Positions 32,201-41,433 of a stretch of 64,000 bases of DNA are shown piece by piece. The stretch is from Pelodera strongyloides (taxonomy: Eukaryota > Nematoda > Chromadorea > Rhabditida > Rhabditidae). The position numbers and the translations under genes are program-made. The notes under the pieces are model-generated. The model was not told where the DNA came from and made no database searches. It worked only from the letters and a program-made list of their open reading frames with translations. Each line of letters begins with the position of its first letter. Positions within the stretch are counted from its first letter, which is position 1. Where the stretch lies: positions 186,001 through 250,000 of the forward strand of contig JAANDG010000115.1 of the NCBI GenBank assembly GCA_036852015.1. The letters run 5' to 3'.

Positions 32201-33476
32201 GAGTATGCAAATTATTTCGGCAAATATCTACATATTATATCTTTACATATACTGCAAGGGTCTGCAGGCATATCGCTACACGTTTCATAATCCCGCGGTA
32301 GTTAAATAGAACTACTTTTCTACTTGTTCACTCCCTGAGTTGGAATTCAAATTATTCGGTTTTGGTAAAGTATTTGTCTCTATTCTTTACTAAATACAAG
32401 TCAACTCGAAGCAAAATGATGATTTTGTAGTGACTGCGATCCTTTAACAAAAAAAAATGAAAATGAAAGTACAAGCATGCCGGAGTGTTTGGGTTTACGT
32501 CAATATGTTTAATAAAGTTTTTTTTTCATATTGTTTATCGTTACAGATATCCGAAATACGTACGTGCGCGGTACAATCTTGGGATCAGTTGTATGCATCT
32601 ACAGAGTTATAGGTAGGCCTAGTATCTTTACGATATTTAATTACCAAATTTCGAAACTGTGGAACTAAACCCCTAACCATCAGATTTTGCGTCATTTATC
32701 AAGATCTGAGCTGCCCGACTATTAACCAGCCGAACAATGGAACGGTAAGCGACAATCGGTCCCAGTACTGTTTGTTCGGTTACGGTATCTTACCCTCTAA
32801 TTAGAATATTACCCTGTTTCAGGGAAGCCGTCGAACACTTTACCATCGCTCTCGAATTACAAAAGGGCGAGAAGGAGCAATCGGGAATTTGGAATACAAT
32901 GAGGTTATTGTTGCTTTCAATTTATTTTAGAAGATTTGTATCCTAGAATACCACTGTCTCTTCCCCTCTCTTTGTCCTTCTCTGTTTCTTAGGTGCTTAG
33001 AATTTGAGGAGTTAGCCATGTTACCCAGATTGCCGCCCTGGCCTCGGGGACACTCCTACCTTTTCAAATTCCAATCAGATCGAGAAGCCGTCTCACCTCC
33101 GCCATTAGTTGCCCAGTGACCAATTTTCAAACGGCCTTATGGTATGCTGGGAATCAGAAACGTGAACTGGCTCTCGTAGTTTAAAGCGAAATGCTAGCCT
33201 CTTTGGAAAATTTGCATATGATAAGCAAATCCTATGTATCCTATGCTAATTTTGTACGATTGCCGTGGACGATCGTACAAAATTAGCATAGGATACATAG
33301 GATTTGCTTATCATATGCAAATTTTCCAAAGAGCTAGCATTTCGCTTTAAGAAATAATCGTCCTTGCTTCCAGATCAGCGGTACTTCGGCTCCCTATCGG
33401 CACTGGTGACGACCTCCTTAGGGCTCTGGATACCAGGGACATTAATAGATTCAAGGAGGTCTTGGCTCGGGTCTGA
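26252..33476 (+). CDS. prx-5: Peroxisomal import receptor PEX5 (PRX-5)
   Basis: Cytosolic receptor that binds C-terminal PTS1 signals and docks on the peroxisome membrane. Sixteen exons: 26252-26357, 26638-26744, 27005-27095, 27321-27423, 27748-27826, 28429-28527, 28836-28895, 29250-29378, 29853-29954, 30105-30185, 30761-30844, 31262-31411, 31846-31937, 32547-32612, 32823-32903, 33374-33476; 510 residues. The N-terminus has the conserved ECGG with the cysteine used for export ubiquitination. WxxxF/Y motifs WGNEF (about 89), WANQY (105), WSAEY (146) and WDNIY (188) would bind PEX14/PEX13. TPR repeats follow from about residue 225 (GDLGNAVLAYEAATQQNP, LGLSLAENEQD, LGILYNLNRNFDRAVDC, LGATLANGD, YNLGISC). 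The last exon gives the family-type end ALDTRDINRF. The start lies three bases after a TTCCAG acceptor. Confidence 0.95.
27118..27160. repeat. Perfect short hairpin
   Basis: AGGTCTTTACGAG, four-base loop, CTCGTAAAGACCT, with flanking AAA/TTT, in PEX5 intron 3 just after the donor. Confidence 0.85.
27957..28052. mobile_element. Short relative of the CCCCGATATGTGCCCGAT element
   Basis: About 95 bp with ends ACACAGGAAAAAAACCCCG and CGGGGTGTTTAGTTTCCCAT, then GGTGT. It is a deletion derivative of the TA-flanked element at 3638-5205, in PEX5 intron 5. Confidence 0.65.
28644..28690. repeat. Interstitial telomeric repeat (TTAGGC)
   Basis: About six perfect TTAGGC units followed by TTAACCTTAACC, in PEX5 intron 6. 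Confidence 0.9.
28940..29105. mobile_element. Dispersed repeat with CACCAAATGGGTT motifs, copy 2
   Basis: Shares TGACGGTTTT, CACATGGTC and CCGTCACCAAATGGGTTC with the copy at 18105-18335. In PEX5 intron 7. Confidence 0.6.
29489..29560 (+). pseudogene. Partial duplicate of the PEX5 exon 8 end and following donor
   Basis: CTACACAACAGAATCCGCAA followed by GACCATGAG|GTGAGC repeats the last 29 coding bases of exon 8 and its donor (29350-29384), behind a CAG. Between the copies lies a small GAATTGTGTCAG minisatellite. It is out of use in the canonical model. Confidence 0.75.
30517..30562. repeat. Interstitial telomeric repeat in duplicated exon, unit 1
   Basis: GCCTAA units with single-base variants (CATAAG, CCGAAG), directly after the truncated first exon-11 copy. 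Confidence 0.85.
30675..30706. repeat. Interstitial telomeric repeat in duplicated exon, unit 2
   Basis: Five perfect GCCTAA units directly after the truncated second exon-11 copy. Confidence 0.9.
31083..31225. mobile_element. Short MITE, GTGGCCGTATGCACGAAC family
   Basis: Third copy, about 143 bp, GTGGCCGTATGCACCAAT left and TTGTGCATACGGCCAC right, in PEX5 intron 11 shortly before exon 12. Confidence 0.85.
31425..31607. mobile_element. TTTAAAGCGAAATACC MITE, copy 4
   Basis: Complete copy with TTTAAAGCGAAATACCGGCC left and GGCATTTCGCTTTAAA right, starting 14 bases after the donor of PEX5 exon 12. Confidence 0.93.
32011..32447. mobile_element. MITE with TTAA ends, TTAAAGGATCGCAGTCACT family, copy 2
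   Basis: Left TTAAAGGATCGCAGTCACTA, right TAGTGACTGCGATCCTTTAA. The arms pair over most of their length (AATACTTTACCAAAACCGAA mirrored). In PEX5 intron 13. Confidence 0.92.
32993..33119 (+). CDS. Candidate alternative terminal exon of PEX5
   Basis: Behind a CTGTTTCTTAG acceptor this segment is open in the phase left by exon 15 (AG|G). It encodes 41 residues including EELAMLPRLPPWPRGH, then SPPPLVAQ and a stop. It cannot be spliced in frame to the canonical last exon, so if used it would replace the family-type C-terminus. It is not homologous to any PEX5 end I know. It could be a real isoform, an intronic remnant or chance. Confidence 0.35.
33181..33350. mobile_element. Near-perfect 170 bp palindrome with TTAA ends
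   Basis: TTAAAGCGAAATGCTAGC left and GCTAGCATTTCGCTTTAA right. The arms pair almost without mismatch to a small centre at about 33266. In PEX5 between the two candidate last exons. Confidence 0.95.
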
Positions 33477-33536
33477 AGTAATATAGAAAAAAAAAATCAA
33501 TATTAGATAAAATCATATTGAAAATTTATTACATAA

Positions 33537-33608
33537 TGGCGTAAGCAAACTTTGAATTTGAACCCCTTTAAATAAAGGTGCACGCTCTTGATGAGTGAAT
33601 GATTTATT
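33537..33608 (+). mobile_element. SINE 3' tail, supplies a poly(A) signal downstream of PEX5
   Basis: GTAAGCAAACTTTGAATTTG, then AAATAAAGGTGCACGCTCTT. The AATAAA is the first good signal after the PEX5 stop at 33476. Confidence 0.6.
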
Positions 33609-34577
33609 ATTATTTACTATTTAAATGAGGCTAGTAATCAATAAATCAAGATATGGGTCCGTAGGGCTCATTTGATGCTAGATTTTCAGTAACATGTAGT
33701 TTCTTACTGTAACGAGCGTGGTTTTCACTTATGTCTCGGTTATCCTGCAACAAGGTGCCATTACCTTTTACTCAAAGTAATAAGAAACTTTCCAAAGTTA
33801 TTTATACTTGGTTCACTTTGACATTGACGTTGTATATGTTTATTTTTTTTACAATTCCAATAAAATTTTATGTTCCACCATATTTATAAATGATAATAAT
33901 AAGGAATTGCTCCTTTATTGTCCATAGTTCAATGCAGTACTCACCGCTTTCCGATGGCAAATTGTTCGACGTGTAGCTGACGACTGTGCGGATTAATTTG
34001 AAGTTTAGAAGTCTAAATACTTCCTATAAAAACAATTTATAAAAGGAGCACGAAGACGTTAAAACACGTTGACGTAACATTACACTTTCCTAACATTATT
34101 GTCAGGTAGTTTACTTCCTCGTGTGACTAATGCACATATCTCTAATTGTAACTTATACACTTATACTATACTTTGTTTCGTGGTTTCTTTTCAAACAACC
34201 TATCATCTTTGATTTGTTGTGGCTCATTTGCAGGGACGGAAAACTGACAGCAAAATAAGAAAAATAATATGCATGAGTCAGTAGATCTCACTGTCAGTTC
34301 TCGTGATATGTGTTATCGTTAACACGAAGAAAACAAGAAAAGAATATATAGCAGTAAAATGTTTCTTTGGTTCCATTTCATGGAACCTGGATACACGCAG
34401 ATTAGGCCTCTCTTATCATCGGGTCTCTATTTAGGCGCAGGTATAAGTTAGAACTTCGAATAAATACACACACTATGTTACCTGGTAATCAGTACTATTG
34501 TGAGAGGGCGGTTCGAGTCGAGAGTCGAGCTGCAAAGGTAAAGGGACAAGCAAAGGAAGGATAGAGAGAGAAAGAGA

Positions 34578-34628
<51 letters not shown>

Positions 34629-35102
34629 GGAGGGAGAGAGTGAGAAAGAGAGAGGAAAATAGAGAGAGAGGAACCTACGGAAAGCTAGAGAGATAATGGG
34701 CCACGGGTGATTAATTGCCTTTCTTCCTCAAACACCTTAGGACCAATTGGCCCATGCCCTCGTGTCCCACCCTCTGGGCTGATCATATGAGTCCGTTCAC
34801 TGATTGCTTCATGGATACTTTTTTTTGTTATTAAAACTATTTTATGATGTACGTCTGGTAGCCCATTCAGTCTTACAATATTTCAGCTAGCTTAAATTCC
34901 GATAATTATTACTGTAAAGATTAATACATGAGGTATATTTCTTGTCATGCTTCATTCACGTGCACTCGGTTACATGAGTTGAACTTTCGCCAGTACAGTA
35001 TGCACAGGGAACTAATCGGAAAGAGGATTACTGTAGCCGGAGTTCGTGTGAATATTAAAAAGTGAATATTATTGAGATAGGTTGAAAATTGCAGGACTTC
35101 GC
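33609..35102. other. PEX5 to secreted-protein intergenic region
   Basis: No gene recognised. It holds AT-rich sequence and a long GA microsatellite at 34560-34665. Confidence 0.5.
34560..34665. repeat. GA microsatellite
   Basis: AGAGAGAG run with a few AAAG and GGAG interruptions. Confidence 0.95.
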
Positions 35103-35244
35103 ATGTTGCTGATAAATGTTCTGATTTTACACTTGATCGTCGGAGTTCAATGTCGATATTTTGCTCAACAAAGCCGAGAGAGACTACTAAAGGACGATGT
35201 AAGTTATATTACGCTTATGCAATACTTATTATTAGACATACCTC

Positions 35245-35300
<56 letters not shown>

Positions 35301-36973
35301 GAGAGGTATGACTCTACTAGGTATTGACTCTTTATTCCAAAAAAGGAGTTACATCTGAGAGAGTCAGGTAAAACGGAAATACTACAGTGTGCCGAATTTA
35401 TTCCACCTCCGCCCCCATCCCAATTGCATGAACATGCCACGGGTTTATCTAGGAAACACATACAACAGAAGAAGGAAGAACGTCTACCGACGTTGTCGTA
35501 AATGAACCGAATCGAAGTTCACAACCGTCCCACAGAGTGAATGTACAAAGTACATTGGGGAAAGGGAAGCACGCCGATCCTGTACCTGTCGTATGTCTTT
35601 TTTCCTGTTATAACTTACCAAAAATTATAATTTGTAACCTTTAAAGCGAAATACCGGGCGTTTTTTGAAACGCATCTAGTACACCAGCATTTTTATGCGG
35701 CCTATGCAAAGAAACATAAATTAGAATAAAAAGTCGAGCTGAATTCGAGCACATTATCATAAATACGTAAGAATTCAGTTGTCCACGATGCGTTTCAGAA
35801 ACCGGCCGATATTTCGCTTTAACCTTTCAAGTTTGCACACCGTTTCGAACCTAAAATTATGTGCAAAATGTGTTCCATTATGTGCCGGCAAATAGAATGT
35901 AAAACAGAAATTCAGTCGTCCCGCGTACGCTTCACAAAACACGTATCATACCACTTATATATTGAATGTCCTCTTTCAGATCGAAAAGAAGACAATAAAC
36001 CACCATGACGACAAATCTTCTGAACCGAAAGATACTGGGCTATTGTCTGATAAACAATCAATCCCCGTATTTCTTCCACCAAAAGATACTGTCGGAGAGG
36101 CGGATCAACCAATCGATAAACCAACTCTAGTATCGATCGATAATACATCACCGCGGGAAGTGAAGCTAATCAATACCGAGGCTGTAGTCAATAATCTACC
36201 TCCTACCATGAAACCTACCGAGGATCATAGGGAGACTAAGGAATACAGGGATTACGCCCCTAGGGAAAGAGTTTCCCTTTCTGAAAATGTCCCGAGGACC
36301 CAGCATATGTACTCGCTAATGCATGAGGAAAGTATCTACGAGAAGAAAATTAGTGAAGATAAATCGAGCCCTAAAGTCGATATTAACAAACCTACAATGA
36401 ATACGGTAGAGGTGAAAACAACAGTTGAAGTGCAGGAGAAAAGCGTGCTGAGTGAAGATCCTACGTCTACAGTACCCACAGTGCCGGTGCGCGATATTGT
36501 AGCGGTAGTGGTAACTCCAACGGTACCGCTTGAGGATGTGCAGAAAAATGAACAGCCTTCTGAGGAGCCACAGCGAACTGAGGAAAAGCATGATGCAGAT
36601 ACGATGCCAACAGAAAATCATGACAGCGTATCTGATGGAGTACCTGTGCTAGAACCGGAAAAGCACGAGATGGATCATGTCCTAGACGTAAATAAGCACG
36701 GTGCGGATTCAGCAATAGATGTGGAGAAGCATGGTGCGGATAGGGTGCTAGACGCGGACCGGAATAATGTCAAAGAAAAGGTGGGAAGAAATTTAGCTTT
36801 ATTTTCTGAGATTGGGGGATTGAGTTAGAACTAGCGTAGATCTGAATCTGAGGGACACTTATCTTTTTGAAGGTTCTTTCTGCGCTAAATCATCGAAATG
36901 GAGCATAGTAGATGTAGCGACTCTTATTGTTAGACAATAGGAGAGGGGGGACGAGATATATATAAAGAGTGGC

Positions 36974-37008
<35 letters not shown>

Positions 37009-40000
37009 GAGGAGAGAGAGAAAGATAGAGAGGAGAGCAAGAGAGAAAGAGAGAGAGAGAGAATGAGAAAGGAAAATACCATGATTATTTTATTTTATCC
37101 TAGCTCTTCGACGAAATCGACGATACTGAATTGGAAATCAAACTGTCAGCAACACATGACGATGACAGAGATGAGTTAAAGAAAGTAGCGCAACCCCAGG
37201 TAGAAAGGAAGGACTGGGATCAGGCTAAGGTAATTAATATTAGTATACATAATAATCTTATTATATAAAAGAGTAACTGTAGCCTAATTTGCATACCTAT
37301 GTGCGTTACGGAAATGCAAATCCGCGTATTCGGGTATAAAAAGAGTGTCGTAGCTCAATACCGAAGTATGCATATGCAATTGTTTCCTATTAAGTGAATT
37401 TCTTATGATACGTTTGAAACTTTGCATATAAGTGTGCCCATGCTAAACCAATCATATTTCCACGTAAGTCGCCTCAGGCGGCGTGAGCCCACTGGTATTC
37501 AATAATAACGTAGTATCGTTTTCGTACTGAGGCCGTTTTCACCAACATTTACTTCTGTCAAAAAGGGTACTTCAGTCAAAAGCGCGCGGTACTTCTGGTT
37601 TCACCAACATTTACTTCTGTCAAAAAGGTACTTAGGTTAAGTACCTTTTTGACAGAAGTACGCTTTTAACGCGGGAGGCGTACTTCCACCAAAAAGGTGA
37701 AAGTAAGCCTGTACTTCAGTTTTTTCTCCTTTATGAAGACTAATTAACTTAATTTGTTTAATTATTGTATGGTTTTTATGGTAAATAAGTTTTGTAAACA
37801 TTAATTGACAATGATTTCAGTTTTTGATACATTTCACATATTAATAAAGTGTTTACACGCTTGATTTTTTATATTATTCTTGTTTACATGGTAAACAACT
37901 TTTAGTAATTACTTAGATGTGTATCATATTCGTTTTAAAACGTAATCTAACTGTTATCCAACGTTTTCCTTCAAAAAAAGTAAATGTTGGTGAAATCCAT
38001 CAAAAAGCGTGTGGCAGCGTACTTCAGTCATAAATTTACTTAACCTAAGTACCTTTTTGATAGTCAAAAATTTATGACAGCAGAAGTAAATGTTGGTGAA
38101 AACGGCCTCCTGGTCGCGGACAATCGCCAACGCAGGTTATTACTCTAAAATCTCCGTCAAAAGTTGTTGATTTTTTAGTTGATTTTTCTGCGCAACTTAT
38201 GAAATTATAACATTTTTATACTGATACAGTCCTGGCCCTAGCCCGAAGACGTCGAGCAATTTGTAACTCGTCGCCTACTGCTCAGGACCTGTCATAAGCA
38301 AACTTGAAGCTGTATTTCCACCCTTGAATAAAGGTGCACGCTCTTCAAGCGTAATATAATTGTTTATATAGTTTCTTTCAGCCGAGCGATGATGGAAAGC
38401 AGAATAACGTGGCAATTCTGAAATCCGAAGAGCTTAATCCAAAGTTAAACTTCGATGATTTTGTCAAAGCTTCCGAACATGAAGCTAACGTAGTGCCGGG
38501 AACGAAAGTGCCCGCTGGAATCGACACAAATTTTGATGAAAAGGTGACACTTTATCTATTTTTTTTAAAGCGACATAACGGCCGGTCTGTGAGCCATATC
38601 ATGGACAACTGCAGAAAAAAGAAATCTCGTTGATAGAAATTTCTGCGCGAAATAAATGTGCATAGCTTGTTCCAGCTATTTATCGATTTCTCCACCTATT
38701 GTGAAGAGTTGAGATAAGCTAGTTCCAAAATAGTATGGTGTATTTCATTTTCTTAGTTTATTATTAAACATTAAATGTATATTATAGCCGATGATATACA
38801 GCCGAACTAGCAGTGAGGACGAGAGTATGGAGGAGCCGTGTACCACTGGCTCCGCTCCTGCAGGAGACATGGAGGATGTGATGCCCACAGAGAAGGTATA
38901 AAAATTACCTCGGAACTTTACAGAGAGAGAGAGATATAGAGAGAGAATGAGCTATAAAGAAAGAGAGAGGAGACAGAGCTGGAGAGAGAAAGAGAGAGGA
39001 GACAGAGCTGGAGAGAGAAAGAGAGAGGAGACGGACAGCTGGAGAGAGAAAAGAACAGAGAGAGAGAGTGATAGATAAAAGAGAGAGAGAGAGAGAGAGA
39101 GAGAAAGAGCGAGAGAGCAATGATTATGTTCAAATCCAGGATTGGAACTTGGATGTAACTAGCACGTCGACTACGACACCATCTACGAGAAGGAGACTCG
39201 GAGAAGAAGTGATACATGGAGGGGATGCTGGTGAGAAATTTGTGTGATATACTAGCCTGTGAGTTATGAGGACAAATTAGTTTGTGGCGAGTTTTTCATA
39301 TGTATATACCTGGATCCTTCGTAGAAACTGAACGAATAGAACAATATTTTTTGCAGGTGACTCTACCGGCACAGAACTCCCTCCGTCGCCAAGCACAGTT
39401 TTCTCACCCCCTAAGGAGGATGCAAAAAATATGGTTAGCGTTGTTATTTCTGGAACTCACCGGTTGCAGAATATGAGAATTTTTTTGCCGGTAACTACCT
39501 CGAGCACACCCTCGCGTTCTTCTGCTACAGGTGTAGATGACGAATAGCCCACTGGGATTACCGTAGCATCAACATTGAGTGCTTGAATAATAATAATAAT
39601 CCACAGAGTTAGTATTTTTGACTACAGTATTCATGCTTAAAATTAATTTTTTTTAGATTCGACCAACATTAGAACAGCCAACTATCCCGCCCTTCTATGC
39701 AAACCTACTCAAGGCGCTGTACTGTTCAGTTGGAAATTGCAGACTGGGTACGGGAACTGAATTATTTATTTCTCCTTTTCATACAGTACGCGCAGAATTG
39801 CACCCTAGCCAGGATTACAGTATGTGTATGTGCCATAAACAAGTCTACAAAGCTTCAGTTTCTCTAACAACATCGATGATTCTATGTAATTCCTAGAAAA
39901 AACACTTTAAAGGGATCGGCTCACCTCAAATCGTGTCTGTTTTTTTTGTTTCTTTATTTTCTATGAGGGATAATAAAAATTTGGAATACAAAAAGTAGTG

Positions 40001-40800
40001 TTCTATTTCAATACTCACGAAGATATTAGGTGATAAAGTGGTGGATCGATCGGCCCGAAATGAAAAAGTGTAATTGTCCTGCCTTGTTTGTATGGGACAA
40101 TTAACACTTTTTCATTTCGGGCCGATCGATCCACCACTTTATCACCTAATATCTTCGTGAGTATTGAAATAGAACACTACTTTTTGTATTCCAAATTTTT
40201 ATTATCCCTCATAGAAAATAAAGAAACAAAAAAAACAGACACGATTTGAGGTGAGCCGATCCCTTTAAGCAGAATTATACTCATTTCATGATTGTCGACA
40301 TCGAACCCTTTCAGCTATACCTGGTCGTTCAACTACTCCGCGTCCGCTCCGGGACACTGCAAAATGGACGATACGGAAGCGGAGTGGATTTATTCCATCT
40401 ACACGTATGAAGTGTAGATGTAGGTTCAGCGGGCACGAGTACTTGGTAAACCTTGAGGAGGCGGAAAATTTGGTCAGGTATGGTGTTGTTTTTCGAATTG
40501 TTGTGATCGCGGAAATGACAAATCAAAGGGGTAGGCTTCAGAAAAACTGCTAGATTATACCTAGATTGTGAAGAGATTCCTTGCTTCAGACCTTAGAGAA
40601 GCTGGGAAGCTTGTCTGCGCGCGGCGCTGTCTTCCTGTGTTTCTGTGCTCCTTCAGTGCGCGACAATACTCTCGCACATCTCTTTGGTGCCGCGGCGCAC
40701 ACAGCATAGTTTTTCTCTAACTAACTCGGATAATTTCAGAGACGCTGGCGTTTTGTTCCAGCTTTTGACATTCAACAACGGGAACAAGCCAGTCAATTGA
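35103..40800 (+). CDS. Secreted acidic low-complexity protein of unknown function
   Basis: Exons 35103-35198, 35453-35590, 35980-36780, 37104-37229, 38382-38543, 38788-38895, 39140-39230, 39357-39433, 39657-39747, 40315-40477, 40740-40800, phases consistent, 637 residues. Exon 1 gives a signal peptide (MLLINVLILHLIVGVQC). The ATG follows a TTGCAG acceptor. The large exon 3 is Glu/Lys/Asp/Thr-rich and has degenerate repeats around KHGADxxxDVEKHG near its end. Later exons are acidic and Ser/Thr/Pro-rich. The C-terminus (SGHEYLVNLEEAENLVRDAG) looks folded. In exons 9-10 an alternative frame, reached by extending exon 8 to 39530, looks more protein-like but stops at 40415-40417, so the end of the model is uncertain. 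Extracellular or secretory-pathway location is inferred. I do not recognise the family. AATAAA lies near 40881. Confidence 0.65.
35244..35298. repeat. GA microsatellite in intron 1
   Basis: Pure GAGAGA run of about 55 bases; the Arg-Glu open frame is an artefact of it. Confidence 0.95.
35640..35822. mobile_element. TTTAAAGCGAAATACC MITE, copy 5
   Basis: Complete copy, TTTAAAGCGAAATACCGGGC left and GGCCGATATTTCGCTTTAA right, in intron 2 of the secreted-protein gene. Confidence 0.93.
36965..37075. repeat. GA microsatellite in intron 3
   Basis: AGAGAGAG run with interruptions, ending shortly before exon 4 of the secreted-protein gene. Confidence 0.95.
37253..37497 (+). mobile_element. Dispersed 'CGCCTCAGGCG' element, solo copy
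   Basis: Same 245 bp element as at 10423-10685: TGTGCGTTACGGAAATGCAA, GGGTATAAAAAGAGTGTCG and a terminal GTCGCCTCAGGCGGCGTGAG. Confidence 0.8.
37528..38110. mobile_element. Inverted-repeat element with GGCCGTTTTCACCAACATTT ends
   Basis: GAGGCCGTTTTCACCAACAT left and ATGTTGGTGAAAACGGCCTC right, about 580 bp. A second, inner CACCAACATTTACTTCTGTC piece lies near the left end and a matching inner piece (GTAAATGTTGGTGAAATCC) near the right. Inner hairpins of GTACTT...AAGTAC type. Confidence 0.85.
38230..38360 (+). mobile_element. SINE 3' fragment (type 1)
   Basis: GTCCTGGCCCTAGCCCGAAG, CGTCGAGCAATTTGTAACTC, GTCATAAGCAAACTTG and AATAAAGGTGCACGCTCTTC. Confidence 0.7.
38920..39120. repeat. GA-rich microsatellite/minisatellite
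   Basis: GAGA tract containing three copies of a ~35-base AGAGGAGACAGAGCTGGAGA unit, in intron 6 of the secreted-protein gene. Confidence 0.95.
39907..40268. mobile_element. Near-perfect 362 bp palindrome with TTAA ends
   Basis: TTAAAGGGATCGGCTCACCT left and its exact complement right. The arms pair almost perfectly over about 165 bases each around a short CCTGCCTTGTTTGTATGGG centre. In intron 9 of the secreted-protein gene. Confidence 0.96.
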
Positions 40801-41014
40801 TCATTGATTGATTAATTTTATTTATGTAAATATTACGTGTACAAAGTGTATATATCAGCTTCATAATATTTGTTCGAGATTTAATAAAATTATTATTAGC
40901 ACTCGAAGCGTTTTGATTTATATTCTGTTTTACACACGGAATTATTTTGCCCGTACCAGTTTCGAAAGTACATATTCATTGAGAATTAGTGTAGAAGGAC
41001 TCGAAGCATTTTTG

Positions 41015-41192
41015 TAAAGCGAAATACCGGCCGGTTTTTGAAACACATCGAGTATACACCATTCTTATGCATCTTATGCAAACGAACATTAATTGGAATG
41101 AAAAATCGAGCTAAATTCGAGCAAATTAGCACAAATACGTAAGGATTCCGTTGTCCACGATGCGTTGCAAAAACCGGCCGGTATTTCACAGT
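41015..41192. mobile_element. TTTAAAGCGAAATACC MITE, copy 6
   Basis: TTGTAAAGCGAAATACCGGC left, GGCCGGTATTTCACA right; ends have lost the TTAA on both sides. Confidence 0.88.
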
Positions 41193-41433
41193 GATGCTCG
41201 AAAAATGACCGCGACGACACGCATACCGACACCGCAACACAATTCAAATCTGTCAATGGAGCGAAGGAGTTGACATAATTAGCTACTATTTTTATTGTAA
41301 TTTTATTTATTTATTTTTGGTATTATTTTGACTTTTGATTATTGTTTTTATTCTGTCTTCATTATTTTGATTTACGTTGATGGGAAATTCCAAACATTAG
41401 TAGCTTTGCTTTCCAAAATAGCGTGTTCTATAA

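Noticed and set aside
32993..33119. Internal PEX5 exon joined to the canonical last exon
   Set aside because: The available GT donors leave the wrong phase for the exon at 33374; it can only act as an alternative end.
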